Position numbers and translations under genes: made by a program. Below are positions 34,040-43,305 of a stretch of 64,000 bases of DNA, piece after piece; positions within the stretch are counted from its first letter, which is position 1, and each line of letters opens with the position of its first letter. The notes under the pieces were generated by a model. That model did no database searches and was not told the origin of the DNA. It saw nothing but the letters and a program-made list of their open reading frames with translations. This DNA comes from Niastella sp. OAS944 (lineage in GTDB: Bacteria > Bacteroidota > Bacteroidia > Chitinophagales > Chitinophagaceae), in the NCBI GenBank assembly GCA_024809215.1, contig JANUBW010000007.1:124001-188000 (forward strand), read 5' to 3'.

Positions 34040-34774
34040 ATGATCAAAGCCATTATTATTGATGACGAACGGCTGGCACGTAGTGAGCTGCGAAAACTGC
34101 TTATGGATTTCCCTGAAATTGAAGTAGTGGCCGAAGCCAGCAATGCCGGTGAAGGCGTTGAAAAAATAGAGAATATAAATCCCGATCTGATCTTTCTTGA
34201 TATACAAATGCCAGGCAAAACCGGTTTCGATATGTTATCGGAACTTGACAAAGCCCCGCATGTTATTTTTACCACAGCATACGATGAATATGCATTGAAG
34301 GCATTTGAAGTAAATGCGCTCGACTACCTGTTAAAACCGGTAGAGCCCAAACGCCTGGCCGATGCTATTCAAAAACTACACCTGCAGGAAGAGCGGGAGC
34401 AGGGGCCTATGGTGCCCGTGAATTTTAACCGCAGCATATTAAGCGAGAACGATCAGGTGTTTGTAAAAGACGGCGAGCGTTGCTGGTTTGTAAAGCTTTC
34501 GGACATTCGCTTGTTTGAAAGTGTAGGCAACTATGCAAAGGTTTACTTTGGTCCCAACAAGCCACTTATTTTAAAATCACTGAATGCCCTGGAAGAAAGG
34601 CTCGATGAGAAAACTTTCTTCAGGGCTAACCGCAAACATATAGTGAACCTGCGGTTGATTGATAAAATTGAACCTTATTTTAATGGCGGGTTGTTACTGG
34701 AATTAAAAGGAGGCGAGAAGATAGAAGTGAGCCGCCGCCAAACGGTGAAGTTTAAAGAAATGATGAGTTTATAA
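34040..34774 (+). CDS. LytTR-family response regulator
   Basis: DNA-binding regulator of 244 residues paired with the upstream kinase. The receiver domain has Asp8/Asp9, the phosphorylation site Asp54 in IFLDIQMPGKTG and the conserved lysine in DYLLKPVEP. A linker leads to a LytTR domain (from about residue 140) with VKDGERCWFVKLSDIRLFES and FFRANRKHIVNLRLI. The target genes are unknown; the adjacent M28 peptidase is a candidate only by position and is separated by a terminator-like hairpin. Confidence 0.94.
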   Translation: MIKAIIIDDERLARSELRKLLMDFPEIEVVAEASNAGEGVEKIENINPDLIFLDIQMPGKTGFDMLSELDKAPHVIFTTAYDEYALKAFEVNALDYLLKPVEPKRLADAIQKLHLQEEREQGPMVPVNFNRSILSENDQVFVKDGERCWFVKLSDIRLFESVGNYAKVYFGPNKPLILKSLNALEERLDEKTFFRANRKHIVNLRLIDKIEPYFNGGLLLELKGGEKIEVSRRQTVKFKEMMSL

Positions 34775-34791
34775 ATTCAATTAATAAAGGG

Positions 34792-34842
34792 CAATGCCAC
34801 GGTTATTGATCTGTTTAAAAGAACAACCGTGGCATTGTTGTC
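34792..34842 (+). terminator. Terminator of the two-component operon
   Basis: Perfect 13-bp arms CAATGCCACGGTT (34792-34804) and AACCGTGGCATTG (34825-34837) around a 20-base loop, followed by TTGTCTT. It lies between the response regulator and the M28 peptidase. Confidence 0.72.
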
Positions 34843-34865
34843 TTATCTACAAAAATTCAAAACCC

Positions 34866-36155
34866 ATGGTTAAGCGCTACTTTGTCCTTTCACTGCTTGC
34901 TCTGCAAGGTGTTTTTTGTGAGGCCCAATCTATTGATAAGATCATCAACGCTAAAGAGGTTGAACGCATTGAACGCGTACTGAGCGCCGACGATATGAGC
35001 GGCCGTAAGATCTATACACCGGGCATAGACAAAGCCGCTGGGTTTATTGCCGACGAGTTCAAAAAAGCCAAATTACAACCCGTTGCCGGCGATTCGTATT
35101 TGCAGGAGTTTGCCATGCTGCGTACCAGTTTTGTTTCTGCAAAAGGTGTGGTAAATGGTAAACCGCTGAACCCCGATGATATTGCTGTTATAAGTGGTCA
35201 GGAGGAATTGACAATTACCCAGGCAACGGGTTACCAAATGAAGGTTGTTAAGAGTAGAGATACATTGGCCATGTTGGTAAACCGTATTGAACATGAAGGC
35301 GGTAATTACCTGTTGATGGTTGATACTGCGAACCGGAATATTTTTACCCGGTTCTTTAAAAGACCCCGTAACATGTTTTCGCCCAAATTTAATATTGTAT
35401 TGGTATTGGCTAATGAAGAAGCGGGCGAATATTCAATACAGGTGAAACAATCAATTACTGCAATGCCACTTAAGAATGTAGTGGGGGTACTGCCTGGTAA
35501 GTCAAAGAAAGATGAGTACGTTATTTTCTCAGGGCACTACGATCACCTGGGTATTGGTAAACCGAATGCTGATGGCGATAGCATTTATAATGGCGCCAAC
35601 GACGATGCGGCTGGTACCACTGCCGTTATCATGCTGGCCAATTATTTTGCCAGGCAAAAGAACAACGAGCGTACGCTCATCTTTGTAGCTTTTACTGCGG
35701 AGGAAAGCGGCGGGTTTGGGTCTACCTATTTTTCGCAACAGTATAAACCCGAACAGGTAATGGCCATGTTCAATATTGAAATGATAGGTACCGAAAGCAA
35801 ATGGGGTACTAACTCTGCATATATTACCGGTTACGAGAAAACCAATATGGGACAGATCTTAGAAAAGAACCTGGCAAATACCGGTTTTAAATTCTATGCA
35901 GATCCGTATCCTGCGCAGCAGCTGTTTTACCGAAGCGATAATGCTACCCTGGCAAGACTGGGTGTACCGGCGCACACCATTTCTACTTCAAAAATGGATA
36001 GCGAAAAATTCTATCATACACAGGAAGATGAAATAGAAACACTCGATATGAATAACATGGCGGCCATCATAAAGGCCATTGCCATTAGTTCTACTTCGAT
36101 CGTTGCGGGGAAAGATACTCCTACGAGGGTAACTGCTGATAGTTTGAAGCGATAG
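34866..36155 (+). CDS. M28-family zinc metallopeptidase, secreted
   Basis: Exported aminopeptidase-like protein of 429 residues. It has a signal peptide (YFVLSLLALQGVFCEAQS) and an M28 catalytic domain: zinc ligands in GHYDHLG, GANDDAAGT and AEESGGFGS, a later IEMIGTESKWG, and the final histidine in SEKFYHTQEDE. I start at the ATG at 34866 (MVKRYFVL) because the longer frame from 34794 begins inside a hairpin that ends the two-component operon. Confidence 0.9.
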   Translation: MVKRYFVLSLLALQGVFCEAQSIDKIINAKEVERIERVLSADDMSGRKIYTPGIDKAAGFIADEFKKAKLQPVAGDSYLQEFAMLRTSFVSAKGVVNGKPLNPDDIAVISGQEELTITQATGYQMKVVKSRDTLAMLVNRIEHEGGNYLLMVDTANRNIFTRFFKRPRNMFSPKFNIVLVLANEEAGEYSIQVKQSITAMPLKNVVGVLPGKSKKDEYVIFSGHYDHLGIGKPNADGDSIYNGANDDAAGTTAVIMLANYFARQKNNERTLIFVAFTAEESGGFGSTYFSQQYKPEQVMAMFNIEMIGTESKWGTNSAYITGYEKTNMGQILEKNLANTGFKFYADPYPAQQLFYRSDNATLARLGVPAHTISTSKMDSEKFYHTQEDEIETLDMNNMAAIIKAIAISSTSIVAGKDTPTRVTADSLKR

Positions 36156-36170
36156 TATTTTAAAAGACCG

Positions 36171-36279
36171 TTGCAGGTTACATGTTACAAGTTGCAGGGA
36201 CTTAATTTTCAGAAGCCTGATTGCTGGCATGCTGACCGATTTTATTTCCCTGTAACATGCAACCTGTAACCTGTAACTG
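36171..36279. repeat. Word-type palindrome, CAGGTTACATG, M28-argH spacer
   Basis: Left arm TTGCAGGTTACATGTTACAA (36171-36200), right arm CCCTGTAACATGCAACCTGT continuing to 36279. Genes converge here. Confidence 0.75.
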
Positions 36280-36281
36280 CT

Positions 36282-37580
36282 CTAAAACTTCTCCAATACC
36301 CTATTCATCACTCCGGTAATTTCTTTATTACAAAGATTACCCAGGCTTCCTTCATGCACGTGGTGCAATTGTTGTTTATAGTCGAAATTGAATTCTCCTT
36401 TTTCAATTTGATTGCCTACTTCTTTATATGCTTCGCGGAAGGGAACGCCTTTGTTCACCAGTTCATTCACCGCTTCTACACTAAAGAGGTATTTGTATTT
36501 TTCATCATCCAGTATATTGCTGGTAACCGACAGGTTCTGCAACATTAACCGGGTCATTTGCAAACAGGCTTTTAACTCTTCAATGGCAGGGAATAATATC
36601 TCTTTTGTGAGTTGCAGATCGCGATGATAACCCGAAGGCAAATTGGCCAGCAATAAGGTTAACTCGTTGGGCACAGATTGTATGCGATTGCATTTGGCAC
36701 GAATAAGCTCAAACACGTCGGGGTTCTTTTTATGCGGCATAATACTGCTGCCGGTGGTCAGTTCGCTGGGGAAAGAAATAAAACCAAAGTTCTGATTTAT
36801 ATACAGGCAGGCATCCATAGCCAGGCGGCCAATAGAGCCGGCAATACCAGCCAATGCAGTACCTATTACTTTTTCTGTTTTACCGCGGCTCATTTGTGCA
36901 TATACCGAGTTCCAGTTAAGGGTTTTAAAACCTAACAATTCGGTTGTGCGTTTTCTGTTCAGCGGGAAGGATGAACCATAACCGGCGCCACTGCCCAATG
37001 GATTTTTATTGGCTACCTGGTAAGCGGCGGCCAGCAACTCCATATCATCGGTAAGGCTTTCGGCATAAGCACCCAGCCATAAACCAAATGAAGAAGGCAT
37101 AGCTATTTGCAGGTGCGTATAACCTGGTAACAGGTGATCTTTAAATTTCTCGCTTTGATCTATCAGCAGGTCGAAGGTTGTTTTTACTTCTTCCTTTATT
37201 GCCAGCACCTCTGCACGCAGGTATAGTTTTATATCAACTGCAACCTGGTCGTTACGGCTGCGGCCGCTATGAATTTTTTTACCGGCTTCACCAATACGTT
37301 GGGTAAGAATAAATTCAACCTGGGAGTGAACATCTTCAATGCCTTCTTCAATTTTAAAGCGGCCATGTTCTATATCGGCGGCAATTTCTTCAAGTCCTTT
37401 TATGGCAATATCAGCTTCTTCTTCCGACATTAAACCTACTTCGCCCAGCATGCGAACATGCGCCATAGAACCCTGTACGTCGTATTTGGCCAATAGAATG
37501 TCAAACTCTTTATCGCGACCAACTGTGAAGGTTTCAACGAGTTGGGATGTATTGGTGGTTTCTTTGCTCCAAAGTTTCAT
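36282..37580 (-). CDS. argH: Argininosuccinate lyase
   Basis: Cleaves argininosuccinate to arginine and fumarate, the last step of the pathway. The 432-residue product has SGRSRNDQVAVDIKLYLR and the family signature GSSIMPHKKNPDVFELIR near residue 270-285. It is the distal gene of the arginine operon, separated from the four-helix-bundle gene by a 63-base spacer carrying GGTTACCAGG-type words. A large palindrome (36171-36279) lies between its end and the convergent M28 gene. Confidence 0.96.
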   Translation of the reverse strand: MKLWSKETTNTSQLVETFTVGRDKEFDILLAKYDVQGSMAHVRMLGEVGLMSEEEADIAIKGLEEIAADIEHGRFKIEEGIEDVHSQVEFILTQRIGEAGKKIHSGRSRNDQVAVDIKLYLRAEVLAIKEEVKTTFDLLIDQSEKFKDHLLPGYTHLQIAMPSSFGLWLGAYAESLTDDMELLAAAYQVANKNPLGSGAGYGSSFPLNRKRTTELLGFKTLNWNSVYAQMSRGKTEKVIGTALAGIAGSIGRLAMDACLYINQNFGFISFPSELTTGSSIMPHKKNPDVFELIRAKCNRIQSVPNELTLLLANLPSGYHRDLQLTKEILFPAIEELKACLQMTRLMLQNLSVTSNILDDEKYKYLFSVEAVNELVNKGVPFREAYKEVGNQIEKGEFNFDYKQQLHHVHEGSLGNLCNKEITGVMNRVLEKF

Positions 37581-37584
37581 AATG

Positions 37585-37642
37585 ACTCAGTTTCCGGTTA
37601 CCAGGTTCCGGTTGCCAGGCAGGCTACCAGTCTCCAGGGTTT
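37585..37642. repeat. Word-type repeat, GGTTACCAGG, argH spacer
   Basis: Tandem GGTTACCAGGTTCCGGTTGCC words with weak self-complementarity. It lies inside the arg operon between argH and the four-helix-bundle gene. Confidence 0.6.
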
Positions 37643-37643
37643 A

Positions 37644-38021
37644 TTAATTAAATTCATTAAGATTCGATTCAACCCACTGAATATATTTATTGATCCTTTT
37701 ACTTAACAGGTCGTAATCGCTTCTCAGTTTTTTATATAGCTCAGCGTCGCTGAGAGACTTTGTTGTAAATAAAAAATCCAGATGTACTATTGTTTCATCA
37801 CATTCTGATTGAGAAAATATCAAGTGTTTTATAAAATCAGCTTTATATCTTCTTCGTCCGTACCCCTCTACAATCATTGAAGTTACTGATTTAGAGGAAC
37901 GTCTTATCTGGCTACCTTCTTCAAATAACTCATACTTGGGCAAGGCCATTGTCATTTTATGAACCTCAATAGCAAGTCTTTTAGACTCATTATAAATCTC
38001 TAATTCGCGGTAACTTGACAT
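37644..38021 (-). CDS. Four-helix-bundle protein (23S rRNA intervening-sequence protein family)
   Basis: A 125-residue, almost wholly helical protein of the family often called four helix bundle protein (related to the S23/IVP protein encoded in 23S rRNA intervening sequences). Recognisable blocks are YRELEIYNESKRLAIEVHKMT, QIRRSSKSVTSMIVEGYGR and a C-terminal YDLLSKRINKYIQ. Function is unknown. It sits between argE and argH, an unusual place, and its codons look more AT-rich than those of its neighbours, so it may be a late insertion. Confidence 0.88.
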   Translation of the reverse strand: MSSYRELEIYNESKRLAIEVHKMTMALPKYELFEEGSQIRRSSKSVTSMIVEGYGRRRYKADFIKHLIFSQSECDETIVHLDFLFTTKSLSDAELYKKLRSDYDLLSKRINKYIQWVESNLNEFN

Positions 38022-38079
38022 ATAGAGTGTTTTTTATTATAAAATCCACTCTAATCAAAGTCATTAACCATTTTTGTAT

Positions 38080-38113
38080 TCCCGGTAACTGGTAACAGGT
38101 AACCGGGAACCTA
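38080..38113. repeat. Word-type repeat, GGTAACTGGTAACAGG, argE spacer
   Basis: Short tract of the same vocabulary between the four-helix-bundle gene and argE, so that this gene is framed on both sides by related words. Confidence 0.6.
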
Positions 38114-39184
38114 AAGAACCTTCTCTAACAACTTCACATACAACTCTATCCCCTCAGTCACTTCATTTATATAAATATACTCATCGGCAGTATGGCTGCG
38201 GGCTGAGTCGCCAGGGCCCATCTTCAACGCCTGAAAGGGCATTAAGGCTTTATCAGAAGTGGTAGGGGAGCCGTAGTAGGTTCTTCCCAATGCAACACCT
38301 GATTGCACCAATGGATGATCGAGGGCAATAGAGGTAGAGCGCAAACGCGTGCTGCGTGGCGCTACTTCGCACTGCACATGCTTGTGAATGGTTTCCAGAA
38401 TATCTTCAAACGTATACAGCTCGTTAACACGGGTGTCAACGACAAACTTACATTGCGCAGGCACCACGTTATGGGCTTTGTTATCGGTTTCAATAACAGT
38501 TACACTCATTTTTACCGGTCCCAGCAGGTCACTAACTTTAGGGAACTGGTAGCTTTGAAACCACTCTATGTCTTTTAATGCTTTGTATATACTGTTCTCG
38601 CCTTCATTGCGGGCCGCATGTCCGGCTTTACCCTGTGCTACACAATCAAGCACCATAAGACCGCGTTCGGCAACGGCCATTTGCATTTGAGTAGGTTCGC
38701 CTACTATAGCGCAATCAATTTTACCCAGGTGGGGCAAAACCAATTCAATGCCATCTTTGCCACTGATCTCTTCTTCGGCCGAAGCGGCCAGCACTACATT
38801 GTATTTCAGGTTGGGGTGATTATTGAAATACAGGAAAGTGGCTATTAAAGCTACCAGCGGACCACCGGCATCATTGCTACCCAGGCCGAATAACTTACCC
38901 TCTTTTTCAATTGGGGTAAACGGATCGAGCGTATAGTTCTTATTGGGTTTTACCGTATCGTGGTGCGAATTCAGTAAGATGGTGGGTTTGCTGTCGTCGA
39001 AATGCGCATTACGGGCGTATACGTTGTGTTTAACGGTCTTTGCCGGTACGCCGTGCTTTTCGAGGAATGACTTTAGGATATCAGCTGTCTTATCTTCTTC
39101 TTTGCTGAAAGAAGGTGTGGTTATTAACTGCTTCAGTAACTCAATAGCGCTCTGTTGCAGTGTATGTAAGTTCGTTTTACTCAT
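38111..39184 (-). CDS. argE: M20-family deacylase in the arginine operon (ArgE-type)
   Basis: Zinc hydrolase of 357 residues that should remove the N-acyl group during arginine synthesis. It has the M20 blocks LLNSHHDTVKPN, GLGSNDAGGPL and AASAEEEISGKDG, with metal-binding His/Asp/Glu and the catalytic Glu-Glu pair. Because the operon has an ArgF'-type carbamoyltransferase, the substrate is probably N-acylcitrulline rather than N-acetylornithine; this is inference. Its start overlaps the argB stop by 4 bases (ATGA), a sign of translational coupling. Confidence 0.9.
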   Translation of the reverse strand: MSKTNLHTLQQSAIELLKQLITTPSFSKEEDKTADILKSFLEKHGVPAKTVKHNVYARNAHFDDSKPTILLNSHHDTVKPNKNYTLDPFTPIEKEGKLFGLGSNDAGGPLVALIATFLYFNNHPNLKYNVVLAASAEEEISGKDGIELVLPHLGKIDCAIVGEPTQMQMAVAERGLMVLDCVAQGKAGHAARNEGENSIYKALKDIEWFQSYQFPKVSDLLGPVKMSVTVIETDNKAHNVVPAQCKFVVDTRVNELYTFEDILETIHKHVQCEVAPRSTRLRSTSIALDHPLVQSGVALGRTYYGSPTTSDKALMPFQALKMGPGDSARSHTADEYIYINEVTEGIELYVKLLEKVL

Positions 39185-39963
39185 GCTACAATGCTTGTAC
39201 CGGACTTGCCGGTGATGAGATCGGTTAACTGTTCAGCCTTGCCAATGATCACTTTCTTTACTCCACGGTTCAGCGCGGCAAATGCATTATCCAACTTGGG
39301 GATCATGCCGGCGAATATCTTTTGTTCTGATTTCAATTGCTGGTAGTAAGCCGGGTCAATGGATGGAATAACTGTGCTATCGTCGTTGGCATCGAGCAAC
39401 ACACCGCTTTTTTCAAATGAATAGATCAATTGCACATCGTACACCGTGCTCAATGCATTGGCCACTTCCTGGGCAATGGTATCGGCATTGGTATTTAGCA
39501 ATTGTCCTTTTTGATCGTGGGTGATGGGCGCCATTACCACAGCTATCTGTTGGTCGATGATGCTTTTGAGCAGGCTGGTATTTACAGCATCTACATCGCC
39601 GGCAAAACCATAATCAATAGTAGGGTGGTTTCTTTTATGTGCAAGTATTACATTTCCGTCGGCGCCGCTTAGGCCAATGGCGTTGCAGTTGTTTGCCTGC
39701 AGTTGCGCCACAATGTTTTTATTTATATAACCGGCGTACACCATGGTCACTATCTTCAGCGTTTCGGCATCAGTGATTCGGCGGCCGTCGATCATTTGTT
39801 GCGGAATGTTCATTTGCTCAGCCAGTTTGGTGGCCAGTTTACCACCGCCATGGATTAGTATCTTATGGCCTTTTACTGCTGCAAAATCTTTCAGAAAAGA
39901 CGATAACTTTTTTTCATCGTCGATAATGTTACCGCCTATCTTAACAACATATAATGCTGACAC
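39181..39963 (-). CDS. argB: N-acylglutamate kinase (ArgB)
   Basis: Phosphorylates the gamma-carboxyl of N-acetylglutamate (or N-succinylglutamate in organisms with the succinyl route). The 260-residue product shows the amino-acid kinase fold: VVKIGGNIIDDEK, the glycine loop LIHGGGKLATKLAEQ, and a late GGMIPKLDNAFAAL-like region, here FAGMIPKLDNAFAALNRG. It is embedded between argF' and argE with 11-base and -4-base junctions. Confidence 0.95.
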   Translation of the reverse strand: MSALYVVKIGGNIIDDEKKLSSFLKDFAAVKGHKILIHGGGKLATKLAEQMNIPQQMIDGRRITDAETLKIVTMVYAGYINKNIVAQLQANNCNAIGLSGADGNVILAHKRNHPTIDYGFAGDVDAVNTSLLKSIIDQQIAVVMAPITHDQKGQLLNTNADTIAQEVANALSTVYDVQLIYSFEKSGVLLDANDDSTVIPSIDPAYYQQLKSEQKIFAGMIPKLDNAFAALNRGVKKVIIGKAEQLTDLITGKSGTSIVA

Positions 39964-39974
39964 TGGTTGCTTGT

Positions 39975-40946
39975 TTATTTTTGAGATGCTAGTATTTCAC
40001 TCAGTACGGCCTGAGCTGCCCAAATACGGTTCGAGGCTTCCTGTGTAACAATGCTGTTGGGGCCGTCGAGTATTTCATCACTCAATTCAACATTACGTCT
40101 TACCGGTAAACAGTGCATTACTTTGGCATTGTTGGTAAGCTCGAGTTTTTTATTGTTGAGCATCCACTCAGGATCGTTATTATAGATCTTACCGTAATCT
40201 TTAAAAGTGCTCCAGTTCTTCACATAAACAAAATCGGCATCTTTTAAAGCGGCGTTCTGATCGTGGGTAATGGTAGCGCCCTTGGTGAATTGTTCGTCCA
40301 GTTCATAATCTTCAGGGTGTGTGATCACAAAGTCGGCCTTACCCCAGGCATTCACCCATTGTGAAAAACTATTGGCTACGCATTGTGGTAATGGTTTTAC
40401 GTGTGGTGCCCAGGTTAAAACGATCTTAGGTTTTTTACCAGCGGGCAGGGGATTAGCCTGTAAGCTTTCATTGATGGTAATGATGTCGGTTAAGCTCTGC
40501 AGTGGGTGCAGGGTAGCGCTTTCCAAACTCACCACCGGAATGCCGGCGTATTTAATGAACTGTTTTATATAAAGCTCGCTATAGTCGTCGTCGCGGTTCT
40601 TTAATGAAGGGAACGTACGAATGGCCAGAATATCAAAATAGTTACCCATAATGGGCGCGGCATCTTTTACGTGCTCTACAGTGCTGCCGCTCATGATGGC
40701 TTCATCTTCAAATTCCAGGGCCCAGCCTTCCTGACCTACGTTAAATACAATAGGCTCCATACCCAGGTTTTGGGCGGCTATTTGGGTGCTAAGGCGCGTG
40801 CGCATACTGGGGTTCAGAAATAACAAACCAATGCGCTTGCCGGCTCCCAATGTTTTATCTTTAAAACGATCGGCTTTGTATGCCAGCGCTTTTTTTACCA
40901 GTGCATCTATCTGCGGCACATCGTGCACACTTGTAAAATTTTTCAT
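39975..40946 (-). CDS. argF': N-acylornithine carbamoyltransferase (ArgF')
   Basis: Transfers carbamoyl phosphate to an N-acylated ornithine. The 323-residue product has the AOTC/SOTC form of the carbamoyl-phosphate loop, FLNPSMRTRLSTQ, instead of STRT of ordinary ornithine enzymes, plus WALEFEDEAIMSGSTVEH and the C-terminal HCLPVRRNVELSDE. At the position that I align with Glu92 of Xanthomonas acetylornithine enzyme it has Val (in GSTVEH), which favours succinylornithine by the published swap logic. I use the ATG at 40946 (MKNFTSVHDV); the frame reaches 41009 through a hairpin. Confidence 0.92.
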   Translation of the reverse strand: MKNFTSVHDVPQIDALVKKALAYKADRFKDKTLGAGKRIGLLFLNPSMRTRLSTQIAAQNLGMEPIVFNVGQEGWALEFEDEAIMSGSTVEHVKDAAPIMGNYFDILAIRTFPSLKNRDDDYSELYIKQFIKYAGIPVVSLESATLHPLQSLTDIITINESLQANPLPAGKKPKIVLTWAPHVKPLPQCVANSFSQWVNAWGKADFVITHPEDYELDEQFTKGATITHDQNAALKDADFVYVKNWSTFKDYGKIYNNDPEWMLNNKKLELTNNAKVMHCLPVRRNVELSDEILDGPNSIVTQEASNRIWAAQAVLSEILASQK

Positions 40947-40989
40947 GCCTTTAGCGGGGAGGAATTTAAATGATGAAAGAAATATAGTG

Positions 40990-41016
40990 AAGGGTGAGCC
41001 TTTGCTCACCCTTTTA
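40990..41016 (-). promoter_or_regulatory. Intercistronic hairpin between argD and argF'
   Basis: AAGGGTGAGC and GCTCACCCTT with a 4-base loop, a perfect 10-bp stem. In the arg transcript (minus strand) no T-run follows, so it is more likely a processing or stability stem that sets relative levels of argD and argF' than a terminator. On the plus strand it would have TTTT. Confidence 0.55.
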
Positions 41017-41020
41017 TAAT

Positions 41021-42166
41021 TTATGCTTCGGCGCCAACCTGAATTTCTTCTTTGATGGCTTCCAGTAACTGATCTACATCGCTTTTACGTAAGGCCAGTG
41101 AAGGCAGCAGCCTGATCACATTAGGTTTGGCCTCGCCGGTAAAGATCTTGTGTTTCCACAGCAGGTTCTTACGCAGATCTTTGAATTGTTCGGGAACGTC
41201 AAAGCCGATCATCAATCCCCGGCCGCGAACGTTTTGTAATTGTGGTATCTTCTTCAGCTCATCTACCAGGTATTGACCAACTTCGGCAGCATTCTGCATC
41301 AGGTTGTCTTTTTCTATTACTTCCAGTACCGCCAGTGCAGCTGCGCATGCCAGGTGGTTACCACCGAAAGTGGTGCCCAGCATTCCGTGTTTTGCCTGCA
41401 GGTGCGGAGCAATTATTATACCGGCAACAGGAAAGCCGTTGCCCATACCTTTTGCCATGGTGTAAATGTCTGCATTAACACCGGCATAGTCGTGTGAGAA
41501 GAATTTACCGCTTCTGCCATAGCCGCATTGCACGCTGTCGGCAATGTATACGGCGCCATGCTGATCGCACAGGCGTCTGATGGTTTGTAAAAACAACTCG
41601 CTGGCTACATTGATGCCGCCCACGCCCTGTATGCCTTCGATGATCACCGATGAAATTTCTGGTCCCTGTTCTGCGAAGCAGGCTTCAAGCGCAGCCACGT
41701 CATTGAAGGGAAGAAAAATTACATTCGATGTTTGGTTCACCGGCGCTACAATAGATGGATTGTCGGTGGCAGCAACAGCCAGGGATGTACGTCCGTGGAA
41801 GGCTTTTTTAAATGCTATTATCTTTTTGCGGCCATTATGAAAAGAGGCCAGCTTTAATGCGTTTTCGTTGGCTTCGGCACCTGAGCTTATCAGAAATAAC
41901 TGATAGTCGGGTTTGCCGCTTACCTTACCCAGCTTTTCAGCAAGCTCATCCTGCAACGGCATTTTAACCGAATTGGAATAGAAGCCTACTTTATTTAACT
42001 GGTTGGTAATTCGTTCTACATAGTGCGGATGGGTATGGCCAATAGAAATTACCGCATGACCGCCATACAGGTCAAGGTATTGTTCCCCTTTGTCATCCCA
42101 AACGTAAGAGCCTTTGGCTTTTTCGATGGCGATGTTGTTAATTGGATAAACATCAAAAAGCTTCAT
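41021..42166 (-). CDS. argD: N-acylornithine aminotransferase
   Basis: PLP-dependent class III aminotransferase converting the N-acyl-glutamate semialdehyde to N-acylornithine. The 381-residue product has GGHAVISIGHTHP, SSGAEANENALKLA, KAFHGRTSLAVAAT, the aspartate block VYIADSVQCGYGRSG and the PLP lysine in YTMAKGMGNGFP (near 238). A second class III aminotransferase lies at 63285. A stable hairpin (40990-41016) separates it from argF'. Confidence 0.95.
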   Translation of the reverse strand: MKLFDVYPINNIAIEKAKGSYVWDDKGEQYLDLYGGHAVISIGHTHPHYVERITNQLNKVGFYSNSVKMPLQDELAEKLGKVSGKPDYQLFLISSGAEANENALKLASFHNGRKKIIAFKKAFHGRTSLAVAATDNPSIVAPVNQTSNVIFLPFNDVAALEACFAEQGPEISSVIIEGIQGVGGINVASELFLQTIRRLCDQHGAVYIADSVQCGYGRSGKFFSHDYAGVNADIYTMAKGMGNGFPVAGIIIAPHLQAKHGMLGTTFGGNHLACAAALAVLEVIEKDNLMQNAAEVGQYLVDELKKIPQLQNVRGRGLMIGFDVPEQFKDLRKNLLWKHKIFTGEAKPNVIRLLPSLALRKSDVDQLLEAIKEEIQVGAEA

Positions 42167-42208
42167 TGTACTAAAGGTTTAACTGGCGGTTGCCCGCTCC
42201 GCATATGA

Positions 42209-43225
42209 TTAAAAATAGTTCGCTTTCAACTTAAGGCCCGCACTCTCATCTAACCCAAAGATCAAATTCATATTCTGCACTGCCTGGCCCGAAGCACCTT
42301 TGGTAAGGTTATCGATGGCGCTATGTACCACCAGCTTGCTGCCTACCTTCTCCAGTTGAATGATACATTTATTGGTATTCACCACCTGTTTTAAAAAGAT
42401 CTCGGTTTGGCTCAGCGTGGTGAATGGTGCGTCTTTATAGAAGTCAGCATACAGTTCTGTAAGCTGGTCAAGCTTCCAGTCGCAATCAACCAGTGAGCTA
42501 ATGAAAATACCGCGGGTAAAATCGCCCCGCCATGGTATAAAGTTCAATGCTTCAGACACGCCATCAGTTGCTGAGGTAAACGATGGCTGCAGTTGGTGCA
42601 GCGACTGTGTTATTTCTTTTAAATGCTGATGCGTTAAAGTTTTATAGGCCTGAATATTATTGGCGCGCCATGAGAAGTGTGAGGTGCCCGATAAACCCTG
42701 GCCGGCCCCGGTTGAACCCGTAATGCCGGTAGTATAAACAGATGTAAGTAAACCGGCTTTTGCCAGTGGCAATAAACCCAGTTGAATACTTGTAGCAAAA
42801 CAACCCGGGTTGGCAATGTTCTGCGCTGTCTTTATAGCTTCCTTATTTAACTCGGGCAAGCCATATACAAACTGGCGGTTGCCGATCGATGATTTTGCAC
42901 TCAGCCTGAAATCCTGCGACAGGTCAATGATCCTGATCTTGTCATTTACAGTATACTCAGTTAAGAATTTACGTGCATCGCCATGGCCTACACAAAGAAA
43001 CAATACATCAATGCTTCCATCCTGTAAAGGCGAAAGATCATCATTGAATGTAAGTTCGGTTTCACCTATAAGATCGGCATGAACCTGGTAAACAGGATTG
43101 CCGGTATTGCTTTTACTATTTACAAAGGCAATATCTACATGGGGGTGGTTGATCAGCAACCTGAGCAACTCACCGCCGGTATATCCGGCGCCCCCAATAA
43201 TGCCTACTTTTATTTTTTGACTCAT
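42209..43225 (-). CDS. argC: N-acyl-gamma-glutamyl-phosphate reductase
   Basis: NADPH-dependent reductase making the N-acylglutamate semialdehyde. The 338-residue product begins with the Rossmann motif KVGIIGGAGYTGGELLRLL, has the catalytic cysteine in IANPGCFATSIQLGLLP, and later TGITGSTGAGQGLS. I start at MSQKIKV (ATG at 43223-43225); the in-frame ATG at 43234 adds three residues, and the longer frame to 43294 runs through word-repeat DNA between argG and argC. Confidence 0.94.
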   Translation of the reverse strand: MSQKIKVGIIGGAGYTGGELLRLLINHPHVDIAFVNSKSNTGNPVYQVHADLIGETELTFNDDLSPLQDGSIDVLFLCVGHGDARKFLTEYTVNDKIRIIDLSQDFRLSAKSSIGNRQFVYGLPELNKEAIKTAQNIANPGCFATSIQLGLLPLAKAGLLTSVYTTGITGSTGAGQGLSGTSHFSWRANNIQAYKTLTHQHLKEITQSLHQLQPSFTSATDGVSEALNFIPWRGDFTRGIFISSLVDCDWKLDQLTELYADFYKDAPFTTLSQTEIFLKQVVNTNKCIIQLEKVGSKLVVHSAIDNLTKGASGQAVQNMNLIFGLDESAGLKLKANYF

Positions 43226-43305
43226 AACATTCATTATTACGTGAAACGGGAATCGGCAATAGCGCCCTAGTTTCATGGACTCACCACTTTTCAACTCCTC
43301 GTTAA

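Noticed and set aside
34794-34865. Longer N-terminus for the M28 peptidase
   Set aside because: It would begin inside the terminator hairpin of the preceding operon and would hide the signal peptide.
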